DNA of 39,212 bases from DASCQC01 sp036012865 (GTDB lineage Bacteria; Pseudomonadota; Gammaproteobacteria; Comchoanobacterales; Comchoanobacteraceae): NCBI GenBank assembly GCA_036012865.1, contig DASCQC010000007.1, positions 1 through 39,212 of the forward strand, written 5' to 3'. Of this stretch, positions 16,593-25,794 are shown piece after piece (positions within the stretch are counted from its first letter, which is position 1; the number at the start of each line of letters is the position of its first letter). A program made the translations under genes and the position numbers. Under the pieces are notes generated by a model, which ran no database searches, was not told the origin of the DNA, and worked only from the letters and a program-made list of their open reading frames with translations.

Positions 16593-16943
16593 ATGAGTGA
16601 AATTTTTTCCATTAATAAGCTAACTTTCGAAGATGAAGTTCTCAAATCCAAAACCCCTGTTCTTGTTGACTTCTGGGCAGAATGGTGCGCCCCCTGCAAA
16701 GCCATGTTGCCTTTAGTTGAAGAGATTGCCAAAGAAATGACTCCCCACATCAAAGTTGTCAAAGTAGATGTCGGGGACCAAGAGAATGGGTATCCTTTAG
16801 CCACAGAGTACGGCATTCGAGGTGTTCCAACTTTTCTTCTATTTATCGATGGAAACCCCGTGGCAAGCCACATTGGAGCAATGGACAAAAAACAACTGAT
16901 TGAATTCATATCTACATCAACCAACTCAAGCCCCAAGGAATAA
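16593..16943 (+). CDS. trxA: Thioredoxin 1
   Basis: 116 residues with the active site WCAPCK (31-36). The usual WCGPCK has Ala for Gly, a variant seen in other thioredoxins. Also present are VDFWAEW before it, KVDVGDQENGYPLA, and the cis-Pro in GVPTFLLF (Pro79). It reduces disulfides of cytosolic proteins such as ribonucleotide reductase. It is followed by rho after 5 bases, the classical trxA-rho pair. Confidence 0.95.
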   Translation: MSEIFSINKLTFEDEVLKSKTPVLVDFWAEWCAPCKAMLPLVEEIAKEMTPHIKVVKVDVGDQENGYPLATEYGIRGVPTFLLFIDGNPVASHIGAMDKKQLIEFISTSTNSSPKE

Positions 16944-16948
16944 ACAAT

Positions 16949-18220
16949 ATGACAAGTATAAACCTAGACTCTATCAGAAAAAAGAATATCCAAGATCAAT
17001 ATCAATTTGCTGAAAAACTTGGGCTTGTCAATTTCAGTCGACTCACCCGTCAAGACCTTGTTTTCCACATGATAAAACAATTATTACGGAAAGGTGAAAA
17101 AGTCAAGACAGAAGGTGTTCTTGACATCGTGTCAGATGGTTATGGCTTTTTACGATCATCTTCAAGCTCATACTTGGCAGGGTCAGATGATATTTATGTG
17201 TCACCTACACAAATACGGCGCTTTGGTTTACGCACAGGGGATACTATTGCGGGTGAAATTCGCCCTCCCAAAGACGGGGAGCGTTATTTTGCATTACTCA
17301 ACATCGAAACCGTAAATTTTGAAACCCCTGCCCCCAATAAACGACACCTACCTTTCAGAGACCTTAAAGCTGAATTTCCGACTGAACTATTTGTTCTAGA
17401 GTCAGAAAACGCTCCTGCAGACGAAAATTTAACAGCGCAAATTATTGATATGGTAGCGCCTCTCGGCAAAGGTCAAAGAAGCCTTATTGTATCTCCTCCG
17501 AAAGCAGGTAAAACCATGATGATGCAAGCCATCGCTCATGCCATAACACGAAACAACCCAAAAACTAAAATCATCTGCCTACTGATTGATGAACGTCCAG
17601 AAGAAGTCACAGAAATGGAAAAAAGCATCCAGGGTGAAGTCATTGCTAGCACCTTTGATGAATCTGCTGCTCGTCACGTACAAGTCGCGGAAATGGTCAT
17701 ATCCAAAGCCAAGCGCTTGGTAGAACACAACCATGATGTGGTTATTTTTCTTGACTCGATTACTCGATTAGCAAGAGCCTACAACACACTAACCCCTTCA
17801 TCTGGTAAAGTTCTTACCGGAGGTGTCGATGCCAATGCTCTACAACGCCCAAAAAGATTCTTTGGAGCTGCCCGAAACATTTCAAAAGGCAGCAGCCTAA
17901 CCATCATTGGGACCTGCCTCGTAGACACGGGATCTAAAATGGATGAAGTCATCTATGAAGAATTTAAAGGAACTGGCAACAATGAAATTCATTTAGACCG
18001 AAATATTGCACAACGCAGAACTTACCCCGCCATTAGTATTAACTTATCTGGTACTCGAAGAGAGGAGTTATTAATGAGCAAAGAAAGACTGGCAAATACC
18101 TGGATTTTAAGAAAATACATCCAAACAATGGAACCTGCCGCAGGCCTTGAATTCTTGATTGAAAGACTCAAAAAAGTAAAATCATTGGATGCCTTCTTTA
18201 AAACTATGAAAAGCAAATAA
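16949..18220 (+). CDS. rho: Transcription termination factor Rho
   Basis: 423 residues (E. coli 419). The N-terminal RNA-binding domain has GVLDIVSDGYGFLRS, DDIYVSPTQIRRFGLRTGD and KDGERYFALL. The ATPase has Walker A PPKAGKTMMM (183-192), CLLIDERPEEVTEME, FDESAARHVQVAEMV, VVIFLDSITRLARAYN, and the Q/R-loop region GKVLTGGVDANALQRPKRFF. It forms the hexameric helicase that ends transcripts. No insertions or missing residues are seen. Confidence 0.98.
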   Translation: MTSINLDSIRKKNIQDQYQFAEKLGLVNFSRLTRQDLVFHMIKQLLRKGEKVKTEGVLDIVSDGYGFLRSSSSSYLAGSDDIYVSPTQIRRFGLRTGDTIAGEIRPPKDGERYFALLNIETVNFETPAPNKRHLPFRDLKAEFPTELFVLESENAPADENLTAQIIDMVAPLGKGQRSLIVSPPKAGKTMMMQAIAHAITRNNPKTKIICLLIDERPEEVTEMEKSIQGEVIASTFDESAARHVQVAEMVISKAKRLVEHNHDVVIFLDSITRLARAYNTLTPSSGKVLTGGVDANALQRPKRFFGAARNISKGSSLTIIGTCLVDTGSKMDEVIYEEFKGTGNNEIHLDRNIAQRRTYPAISINLSGTRREELLMSKERLANTWILRKYIQTMEPAAGLEFLIERLKKVKSLDAFFKTMKSK

Positions 18221-18344
18221 AATACACATTTTCCTTTCATGAAGTGTAAACTACTCTAGTAATGCCCTAAGTTTTGTGTCATGATGCTTACAGGATTGGC
18301 CAGGCAGGGACGCTGCTAAATCAATCAATAACCAAAGTGTAAAT

Positions 18345-19622
18345 ATGCGGCCAAATACATACTCCATCAAATCAAAAGACACTTTCTGGGACCTAGCAAA
18401 ACCTTGGGTGGTTTGCCTTTCTGCAGGGTTGTTTTTCTTGTATGACTTTCTGCAAATGACTCTTTTTAACACCATTAACGGTCAACTCAGTCAAACATTT
18501 AACTTAACACCTCTTGAAACTGGTCAGCTAGCAGGCATTTACATGAATGCGACTGTTTTATTTTTACTAAGCTGCGGCATATTACTCGACAGAATGTCAA
18601 CCCGAAGAGTCATCTTATCTGCGATGGTTATCTGCATTGCTTCAACTTTTTTCTTTGCTCACTCCCAAACCCTTTTTGCTGCAAAGCTATGCCGTTTTAT
18701 TGCAGGGGCTACAGCAGCTTACTGCTTTCTTAGCTGTGTTATGATCGCATCCCGCTGGTTTCCAACACATCGGCTAGGTTTAGCCATCGGGTGTATTGTG
18801 ACAATGGCTATGCTAGGGGGATCACTAGCCCAAACGCCTATGGCTATCTTAGTAAGCCATATCGGTTGGCGGCAAGCCATTACTATAACGGGGTGGATAG
18901 GCATTGCTTTTCTAATCATTATGTACATCACCATTCAAGATAGTCCCACCCAAAAAACACTTAAACCAAAGCCCGCCGCTCTCAAACAATCTGCCTGGAG
19001 CTTACTGAACCAAGCAGCAAAAAACCCTCAAAACTGGTTATGTGGTGGCTATACCAGTCTCCTTAATGTATTCATCTTTGTGGCAGGAGCTGTTTGGGGG
19101 CAAACTTATCTTGTCCATGTTCACGGATTAACCCACCTGGATGCAGCCTATGTTTCCACCATGATCTTTATGGGAACGGTTATTGGCTCACCTCTTATGA
19201 GCTTTATATCCGATACGATTAAACAGCGTAGGCTCCCGATGATATTCGGAGCAATAGCCTCCTTAATATTAGCCCTTATCGTTGTTTGTTCTCACTCTCT
19301 CAGCACAACATCCCTTGCGATCCTATTTTTTGCCATCGGCCTTACCAGCAGCACTCAGGTCCTAACCTACCCCACCATTGTTGAATGCAACCCATCAACG
19401 ATTCGAGGAACCAGTGAATCTTTATCTGCTGTTCTTATTATGGGCGTCGGAGCACTGTACCAACCCCTATTTGGCTGGCTGGTAAGTTTAGCCCCCAAAG
19501 CCTCCTTATATCAACAAGGCTTTGCTTCTGCCTTCTGGCTTATCCCTGCAGCATTTGCTCTAGGCTTAGTCCTTTCATTATTTATTAAAGAAACACATTG
19601 TAAACCCTACGAGAAGATCTAA
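18345..19622 (+). CDS. Major facilitator superfamily transporter
   Basis: 425 residues with about 12 predicted membrane helices in two halves, separated by a basic loop near 200-225 (PTQKTLKPKPAALKQ). The MFS motif after helix 2 is present as GILLDRMSTRR. The substrate cannot be told; proteins of this type in intracellular gammaproteobacteria move amino acids or organic acids. The stop TAA is immediately followed by the yejB ATG with no gap, so it is probably the first gene of the yej operon here. No clear ribosome site precedes the ATG at 18345. Confidence 0.85.
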   Translation: MRPNTYSIKSKDTFWDLAKPWVVCLSAGLFFLYDFLQMTLFNTINGQLSQTFNLTPLETGQLAGIYMNATVLFLLSCGILLDRMSTRRVILSAMVICIASTFFFAHSQTLFAAKLCRFIAGATAAYCFLSCVMIASRWFPTHRLGLAIGCIVTMAMLGGSLAQTPMAILVSHIGWRQAITITGWIGIAFLIIMYITIQDSPTQKTLKPKPAALKQSAWSLLNQAAKNPQNWLCGGYTSLLNVFIFVAGAVWGQTYLVHVHGLTHLDAAYVSTMIFMGTVIGSPLMSFISDTIKQRRLPMIFGAIASLILALIVVCSHSLSTTSLAILFFAIGLTSSTQVLTYPTIVECNPSTIRGTSESLSAVLIMGVGALYQPLFGWLVSLAPKASLYQQGFASAFWLIPAAFALGLVLSLFIKETHCKPYEKI

Positions 19623-20705
19623 ATGCTGGCCTATGTTGGCAAAAGATTTTTATTAATGATCCCCACTCTCTTTGGAATTTTACTGATTAACTTCGCCATC
19701 TTACAAATCATCCCAGGAGGGCCTGTGGAACAAATGATGGCTAAACTAAAAGGTCATTCAGCATTATCCAATACTCAAGTTGTTGGACACACCTCTGCCC
19801 TTACCCCCCAAAATAAATCAGACCTCTACCGAGGGGCAAAAGGAATTGAACCCAGAATTCTTGAAAAACTAAAAAAACAATATGGCTTTGATCAACCTTG
19901 GACCACTCGTTTTTGGATGATGCTAAAAAACTACGCGATTTTTGACCTAGGAGAAAGCTATACTCAACATAAGAATGTTTCTCAACTTATTATTGGCTGC
20001 CTTCCAGTTTCCATTAGCTTAGGCCTTTGGTCTACCTTACTCATGTACCTAATCTCTATTCCCTTAGGCATAAAAAAAGCAGTCAAACATGGGTCAACTT
20101 TTGATCGTTGGAGCAGTTTTATCATTATCCTTGGGCATGCTGTTCCAGTATTTCTGCTGGCTATTTTACTTATTATCCTGTTTGCTGGAGGCCACTATGT
20201 TCAATGGTTCCCCCTCAAAGGTCTCATCTCTGACCACTTTGAGTCCCTAAGCTGGTGGGAAAAAATTATCGATTACTTTTGGCACATTACACTACCCACC
20301 CTTGCCCTTACCGTTGGAAGCTTTGCAACACTCACGGTGTTAACAAAAAATTCATTCCTGGAAGAAATTAGAAAACAATACGTCACAACAGCCTATGCCA
20401 AAGGCTTGAATGAAAAGCAAGTGCTCAAAAAGCATGTTTTCCAAAATGCCATGCTCATCATCATTGCCAGTTTTCCTGCCACGTTCATAGGTATGTTTTT
20501 TACTGGGTCTCTTCTCATTGAAATCGTTTTCTCTTTAAAAGGCTTAGGCTATCTTGGCTATCATGCAGCTATTGCTCGAGATTACCCCGTTATGATGGGA
20601 TCCTTATATATTTTCACTTTGCTAGGATTAATTCTTAACCTCATCAGTGACCTGGTTTATACCTGGGTAGACCCCCGCATACACTTTGATTCAAAGGAGT
20701 CTTAA
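19623..20705 (+). CDS. yejB: Microcin C/oligopeptide ABC transporter permease YejB
   Basis: 360 residues (E. coli 364). An N-terminal membrane helix (RFLLMIPTLFGILLINFAIL), QIIPGGPVEQMMA with the long YejB-specific insertion, then five more helices. The permease EAA loop is TAYAKGLNEKQVLKKHVFQN. The C-terminal DLVYTWVDPRIHF is typical. With YejE, YejF and YejA it imports oligopeptides, including microcin C in E. coli. GAGAAG upstream sits inside the end of the MFS gene. Confidence 0.95.
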   Translation: MLAYVGKRFLLMIPTLFGILLINFAILQIIPGGPVEQMMAKLKGHSALSNTQVVGHTSALTPQNKSDLYRGAKGIEPRILEKLKKQYGFDQPWTTRFWMMLKNYAIFDLGESYTQHKNVSQLIIGCLPVSISLGLWSTLLMYLISIPLGIKKAVKHGSTFDRWSSFIIILGHAVPVFLLAILLIILFAGGHYVQWFPLKGLISDHFESLSWWEKIIDYFWHITLPTLALTVGSFATLTVLTKNSFLEEIRKQYVTTAYAKGLNEKQVLKKHVFQNAMLIIIASFPATFIGMFFTGSLLIEIVFSLKGLGYLGYHAAIARDYPVMMGSLYIFTLLGLILNLISDLVYTWVDPRIHFDSKES

Positions 20706-20708
20706 CGC

Positions 20709-21737
20709 ATGGCGACAGGATTGTCGATAACACAACAACGATGGCATGTATTCAAACAACATCGTTTGGGGTACTCTTCCCTAAAAATAGCTATATTCAT
20801 CACACTTGTAACCTTATTCTCCAACTGGATAGCGAATGATAAACCGCTACTAATAAGCTATAAGGGCCACTTTTACACCCCCATAGTAAGCACTTACGCT
20901 GAAACCAGTTTTGGCGGAGAATTCAAAACTGAAGCTGAATATCATAGCCCTTATGTTCAAAAGCTTATTCAAAAACATGGCTGGATTATTTGGCCCCTTA
21001 TTCCCTTTAGCCCTAAAACTATCAGCCTTGATCCAACCTCAGATCCGAGAGCCCCATCCAAAGATCACTGGCTTGGAACCGACCCTGCCGGACATGATGT
21101 TTTAACCCATCTTTTATATGGCTTAAGATTATCTATATTATTTGGGCTTAGTCTAACGATCATCTGCTCCATCATTGGGATATTTGTTGGCGCTATTCAA
21201 GGTTTTTATGGCGGATACATTGACCTTATTGGACAACGCATAATAGAGATATGGTCAGGCATGCCCCTACTGTATATCTTAATTATCCTTTCCAGCTTTA
21301 TTACCCCTTCTTTTTTTTCTCTTCTAGCGATCATGACAGTCTTTGGGTGGATGCAATTGGTCGGCTTGGTTAGAGCAGAGTTCTTAAAAACCAGAAATTT
21401 TGAATATGTAAAAGCAGCCAGAGCCCTTGGCCTCTCTAATCATAAGATTATTTTCAAACATGTTCTGCCCAATGCCCTAACAGCCACCATTAGCTTTTTA
21501 CCGTTTATTCTAACCGCGAGTATAACAACCCTCACTGCTCTCGATTTTCTAGGGCTAGGCATGCCCATGGGAACCCCTTCTCTTGGATCACTGCTGGCCA
21601 TTAGTAAAAATAATTTACATGCTCCCTGGTTAGGACTGTCTGTCTTTATTACCTTAGCTATGTTTTTATCTTTGCTTTTATTCATCGGCGAAGCAGCCCG
21701 CGATGCCCTTGACCCTCACGCGGAAGAATTACAATGA
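20709..21737 (+). CDS. yejE: Microcin C/oligopeptide ABC transporter permease YejE
   Basis: 342 residues (E. coli 341). One N-terminal helix (LKIAIFITLVTLFSNWIAN), the YejE periplasmic stretch with LISYKGHFYTP and SDPRAPSKDHWLGTDPAGHD, then the permease domain with EAA loop KAARALGLSNHKIIFKHVLP. The second membrane subunit of the Yej importer. It overlaps yejF by four bases (ATGA at 21734-21737). Confidence 0.95.
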   Translation: MATGLSITQQRWHVFKQHRLGYSSLKIAIFITLVTLFSNWIANDKPLLISYKGHFYTPIVSTYAETSFGGEFKTEAEYHSPYVQKLIQKHGWIIWPLIPFSPKTISLDPTSDPRAPSKDHWLGTDPAGHDVLTHLLYGLRLSILFGLSLTIICSIIGIFVGAIQGFYGGYIDLIGQRIIEIWSGMPLLYILIILSSFITPSFFSLLAIMTVFGWMQLVGLVRAEFLKTRNFEYVKAARALGLSNHKIIFKHVLPNALTATISFLPFILTASITTLTALDFLGLGMPMGTPSLGSLLAISKNNLHAPWLGLSVFITLAMFLSLLLFIGEAARDALDPHAEELQ

Positions 21738-23320
21738 GCGTATTGTCTGTCTCAAAACTAGCCCTCTACTTAAAAAACCAATGCCTGGTTCACCCTATCT
21801 CATTTAACATCAATCAAGGGCAATGCCTCAGCCTTGTTGGTGAAAGCGGTGCTGGAAAATCACTCATAGCACACGCCATATTACGCCTATTACCTTCCAA
21901 TATTATTGCTGAATCTCAACATATTCTCTTTGAAGAAGATAACATCGCCCTCTATTCAAAACAACAAATCCAACAAATCCGAGGCCAACATATTGGCATG
22001 ATATTTCAAGAACCCATGAGCGCACTTAACCCTTTACATACCATAGAAAAACAAATTGCTGAGTCCATTCTAACCCATCGCAATGTACACTATTCAACAG
22101 CTAAAAAAAGAGTCGTTGAGTTGCTTGAAATGGTCGAAATACCTCAAGCTATCGATAAACTAACGCAATACCCACATGAGCTAAGTGGAGGTCAAAGACA
22201 ACGCGTCATGATCGCTATGGCTATTGCCAATAACCCCAAGCTTCTGATAGCCGATGAACCCACAACAGCCCTAGACTCAACAGTTCAGCAACAATTATTG
22301 AACTTATTGAAGTCTCTACAAACAGAGCTAAACCTATCATTACTGCTGATATCTCATGACCTGCATGTCGTTTCACAGCTCTCAGATTACTCCCTTATTC
22401 TAAGAAAAGGCGAGTGCCTTGAAGAAGGAGACACGGATAGCATCATGAAAAGCCCATCTCATAGCTACACACAAAACCTTACCCAACCTTTTCCACCGCC
22501 CCCATCAAGAAGTCACCAAAAAACAAGGCCGCTTCTGATCACCCAAAACCTCTCGGTGCGTTTTCCCAAGCCTGGAAAATGGTTTAAAAAATCCTACTTC
22601 ACAGCCGTTAATGACGTCTCCTTTGTTCTAAAAAAACAATCAACACTCGGCATTGTAGGAGAAAGCGGTTCCGGCAAATCTACGCTGGCTCTTGCCTTAC
22701 TCAAACTGCAACCTTTCTTGGGCGATCTATACTTTGACGATAATCACTTAACCCCTCTTAACCAAAAACAAATGCGCCCTCTGCGACAATCACTCCAAGT
22801 TGTTTTTCAAGACCCCTTTTCAAGCCTTAACCCCCGCATGAAAGTCACCGATATCATTGCTGAAGGGCTAACACTGTCGTCAACCCCAACGACTGATTTA
22901 GAAGAACAAGTATTGGGTGCATTATTGGAAGTAAACTTAGACGAAAGCTTTCTTAATCGCTACCCTCATGAATGCTCAGGAGGGCAACGACAACGCATTG
23001 CCATTGCCAGGGCCCTTATTGTAAAACCACAATGCCTTATCCTCGATGAACCTACCTCAGCCCTAGATAGAACCACTCAATGGCAAATCATACAATTGTT
23101 ACAAAACCTACAACATACGCATCAATTAAGCTATCTCTTTATTAGCCATGATTGGCAAGTGATTCAGGCTTTATGCCACGAAGTCATCGTACTCAAAGAG
23201 GGTGAAATTATTGAGCAAGGTGCTACGACATCCATCATTAGTGACCCTCAAACCAGCTACACTCAGTCACTTATTCAAGCCTCTAGCCTAGCCAAAGTCC
23301 CGGAATGTAGTAATGAATAA
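21734..23320 (+). CDS. yejF: Microcin C/oligopeptide ABC transporter ATPase YejF (two NBDs)
   Basis: 528 residues (E. coli 529), two ABC ATPase domains in one chain. NBD1: Walker A GESGAGKS (36-43), signature LSGGQRQRVMIA, Walker B LLIADEPTTALD. NBD2: Walker A GESGSGKST near 309, signature CSGGQRQRIAIA, Walker B LILDEPTSALD. All catalytic positions are intact. It powers import through YejB-YejE. The end overlaps the yejA start by eight bases. Confidence 0.95.
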   Translation: MSVLSVSKLALYLKNQCLVHPISFNINQGQCLSLVGESGAGKSLIAHAILRLLPSNIIAESQHILFEEDNIALYSKQQIQQIRGQHIGMIFQEPMSALNPLHTIEKQIAESILTHRNVHYSTAKKRVVELLEMVEIPQAIDKLTQYPHELSGGQRQRVMIAMAIANNPKLLIADEPTTALDSTVQQQLLNLLKSLQTELNLSLLLISHDLHVVSQLSDYSLILRKGECLEEGDTDSIMKSPSHSYTQNLTQPFPPPPSRSHQKTRPLLITQNLSVRFPKPGKWFKKSYFTAVNDVSFVLKKQSTLGIVGESGSGKSTLALALLKLQPFLGDLYFDDNHLTPLNQKQMRPLRQSLQVVFQDPFSSLNPRMKVTDIIAEGLTLSSTPTTDLEEQVLGALLEVNLDESFLNRYPHECSGGQRQRIAIARALIVKPQCLILDEPTSALDRTTQWQIIQLLQNLQHTHQLSYLFISHDWQVIQALCHEVIVLKEGEIIEQGATTSIISDPQTSYTQSLIQASSLAKVPECSNE

Positions 23321-25097
23321 ACTTCTATCATCCCTAGCTCTATTGATTGTAATCTCCTCGGTGAATGCCGCACAAAACCATGGCCTAGCTTCATTCGGCA
23401 CGCTTAAATACCCCGCCAACTTTAAGCATTTTGATTACATTAACCCAGATGCACCTAAAAGAGGCACGCTAAAGCTAGAGTCCATTGGCAGCTATGATCA
23501 ATTAAACCCCTTTATCCTTAAAGGTAATTCTGCAGATGGCCTCAACTTAATTTATGATTCCTTGCTAACCAAGGCTTTAGATGAGCCCTCTAGCTATTAT
23601 GGTTTACTTGCTCAATCGGTTGATGTCGATACCTCCACGAATACCATCACCTTTAAACTACGTCAAGAGGCCTACTTCCATGACCACCAACCCATTACCC
23701 CAGAAGATGTTTCATTTTCATTCAACCTTTTAGTAGAAAAAGGGTCCCCACAATATGCCCTGCGCTTCGACACCATTAAGAACGTTACAACTCAAGGCCC
23801 TGACAAAGTCATTTTTACTACCAAAATCAAACCCACCAATGACATGGTAATTATGTTAGGCTCTTTGCCCATATTACCTCAACACTTCTGGCAACAACAT
23901 GACTTCATTAAAGAAGCTCATATACCTCCTTTAGGCTCAGGTCCTTATCAAGTAGGCAAACATAGCTTTGGCAATCATATTACTTACCAGCGAGTTTCTG
24001 ACTATTGGGCTCAAAACCTCCCTGTTAACGTTGGCCGCTATAATTTTGATCGCATCAAATATATTTACTTTCTTGACCCAAGCATGGCCTTAGAAAGCTT
24101 CCTAGCAAACAAGGTTGATTTTAGGCAAGAGTATAATTCAAAAGACTGGGCAACTCGTTACAACACCCCCGATATTCAGAATAAAAAGATTCTTCTCTAT
24201 ACTCCAAAACATCATATTCCTCAGGGTATGCAAGGGTTTGCCTTTAATTTGAGAAAACCTCTATTTCAAGATATACGTGTACGCAAAGCATTAGAACTAG
24301 CCTTTAATTATGAGTGGTGTAATTCTCAACTATTTTATCATCAATACCAGCGCTCCATCAGCTACTTCAATAACTCTTACCTGCAATCTTCTCCTCTTCC
24401 TAATGCTGAAGAAGTAAAGATATTGCAACCCTTTGAATCTCAACTCCCTAAAGAGCTCTTCCAACAACCCTACACTCTCATGCAAACCAATGGATCATGG
24501 TATGGCATTAGACCGGGTCTGATTGAAGCCTCTAAGCTTTTAGAAAGTGCAGGATACACCATTAATAATAACCGCCTAATAAACCCCCATACCCAACAAC
24601 CTTTTACCTTTACCTTATTACTGGTTTCTCCTGGGTTCAAACGAATTGTCGTTCCCTATTTAGAGAACCTAAAACGCTTAGGTATTCATGCTAAGATTCA
24701 ATTGGTCGATGTTGCTCAATACATGCAAAGACTTGAAGAGTTTGATTTTGATATGATCGTCACTAGCTTTCCTCAATCCACCAGCCCCGGTGCTGAACAA
24801 ATTGATTACTGGCACTCTAAAAGCGCTGAAATAAATGGGTCAAGAAATTATATGGGCATCAAAAATCCCGTCATAGATAGCCTTGTGGAACGCATTGTTG
24901 CTACATCTAGCCTTGATAAAATGAAACCCCTGATCGCCTCACTCGACCGAATACTTCTATGGAATTACTACATGATCCCTCACTGGTATTTAGATCACTA
25001 TCGGATTGCGCATGCTTCTTGGGTTCAACACCCCAAAGACAACCCTCCCTACGGCCTAGATTTAAATAGTTGGTGGGCCTCACCCTCAACGATTTAG
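23313..25097 (+). CDS. yejA: Periplasmic oligopeptide/microcin C-binding protein YejA
   Basis: 594 residues (E. coli 604). A signal peptide (LLSSLALLIVISSVNA, cleavage about residue 19, no lipobox) precedes a family 5 solute-binding domain with FKHFDYINPDAPKRGTL, YDSLLTKALDEPSSYYGLLA, TFKLRQEAYFHD and GSGPYQVGKH. It delivers peptides to YejBEF. In E. coli yejA comes first; here it is last in the operon. Its last 12 bases overlap the end of a convergent orphan gene. Confidence 0.94.
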   Translation: MNKLLSSLALLIVISSVNAAQNHGLASFGTLKYPANFKHFDYINPDAPKRGTLKLESIGSYDQLNPFILKGNSADGLNLIYDSLLTKALDEPSSYYGLLAQSVDVDTSTNTITFKLRQEAYFHDHQPITPEDVSFSFNLLVEKGSPQYALRFDTIKNVTTQGPDKVIFTTKIKPTNDMVIMLGSLPILPQHFWQQHDFIKEAHIPPLGSGPYQVGKHSFGNHITYQRVSDYWAQNLPVNVGRYNFDRIKYIYFLDPSMALESFLANKVDFRQEYNSKDWATRYNTPDIQNKKILLYTPKHHIPQGMQGFAFNLRKPLFQDIRVRKALELAFNYEWCNSQLFYHQYQRSISYFNNSYLQSSPLPNAEEVKILQPFESQLPKELFQQPYTLMQTNGSWYGIRPGLIEASKLLESAGYTINNNRLINPHTQQPFTFTLLLVSPGFKRIVVPYLENLKRLGIHAKIQLVDVAQYMQRLEEFDFDMIVTSFPQSTSPGAEQIDYWHSKSAEINGSRNYMGIKNPVIDSLVERIVATSSLDKMKPLIASLDRILLWNYYMIPHWYLDHYRIAHASWVQHPKDNPPYGLDLNSWWASPSTI

Positions 25098-25622
25098 GCC
25101 ACCCAACCTCTCTAACTCGTTTTCAAGATATTGTCTATCTTTTTCTAATCCTTCTCTATCTCCCCCAATCTGGAGATTTTCTAGCAAATGATCTGCTTGG
25201 TCTTTAGCTGCCTGAAGATACACTGTACCTCGCTCCATATTACCACCACGCCCATCAAGATTGTTACTCACTATAGTCCCTAGTAAAAATCTTGTCCTCA
25301 TTGAGTGATCAGATATTGTTTTTTCTTCACCCATAATGATTTCACAAATGACTCTTGCTTGAAGATATAAAGCTGTTTTTTCTGCCAGCTGGTTAGGGGC
25401 TTTTTCATTCTTGTCAAGAATTATTCCATTCGCTTTAACAAAAAGATCCTCTGCATGCTCATAGGACATTCTAGTCTCTTGATGACTACTATTATCTGAA
25501 GTAATCACATTGACAATACCCAACAGCAATTCAGCAATGCCTTGAAATAAAAATACCGAAACATCTATAAACACTACCAAAACAGCCACCACAGATTTAA
25601 ATAAAGTACTTAGATTTAACAT
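25086..25622 (-). CDS. Orphan membrane-anchored helical protein
   Basis: Function not recognised. 178 residues. ATG at 25622 has AAGG about 8 bases upstream. Residues about 8-40 are one long hydrophobic stretch (VVAVLVVFIDVSVFLF, GIAELLLGIVNVI), which could be one or two membrane helices. The remaining 135 residues are soluble, helical and charged (YEHAEDLFVKANGIIL, KTALYLQARVICEIIM, GTVYLQAAKDQADHLLENL), loosely like a TPR or Sel1 helix stack but without clear repeats. It stands alone, convergent with yejA. Confidence 0.6.
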   Translation of the reverse strand: MLNLSTLFKSVVAVLVVFIDVSVFLFQGIAELLLGIVNVITSDNSSHQETRMSYEHAEDLFVKANGIILDKNEKAPNQLAEKTALYLQARVICEIIMGEEKTISDHSMRTRFLLGTIVSNNLDGRGGNMERGTVYLQAAKDQADHLLENLQIGGDREGLEKDRQYLENELERLGGLNR

Positions 25623-25794
25623 CTTATTACCCTTATCTTATATTTTATGTTAACTTGGTTTGATATTAGATGCAACTAAGTTTTAATAACTTCCAAGACC
25701 TCAACTTAAAACATGAAAGAAATTCTTCCAACATTGTATTATTTTGCATCAAAAGAACGCTTTTAATATTTGTTCATTAAGTTATACTATCACC

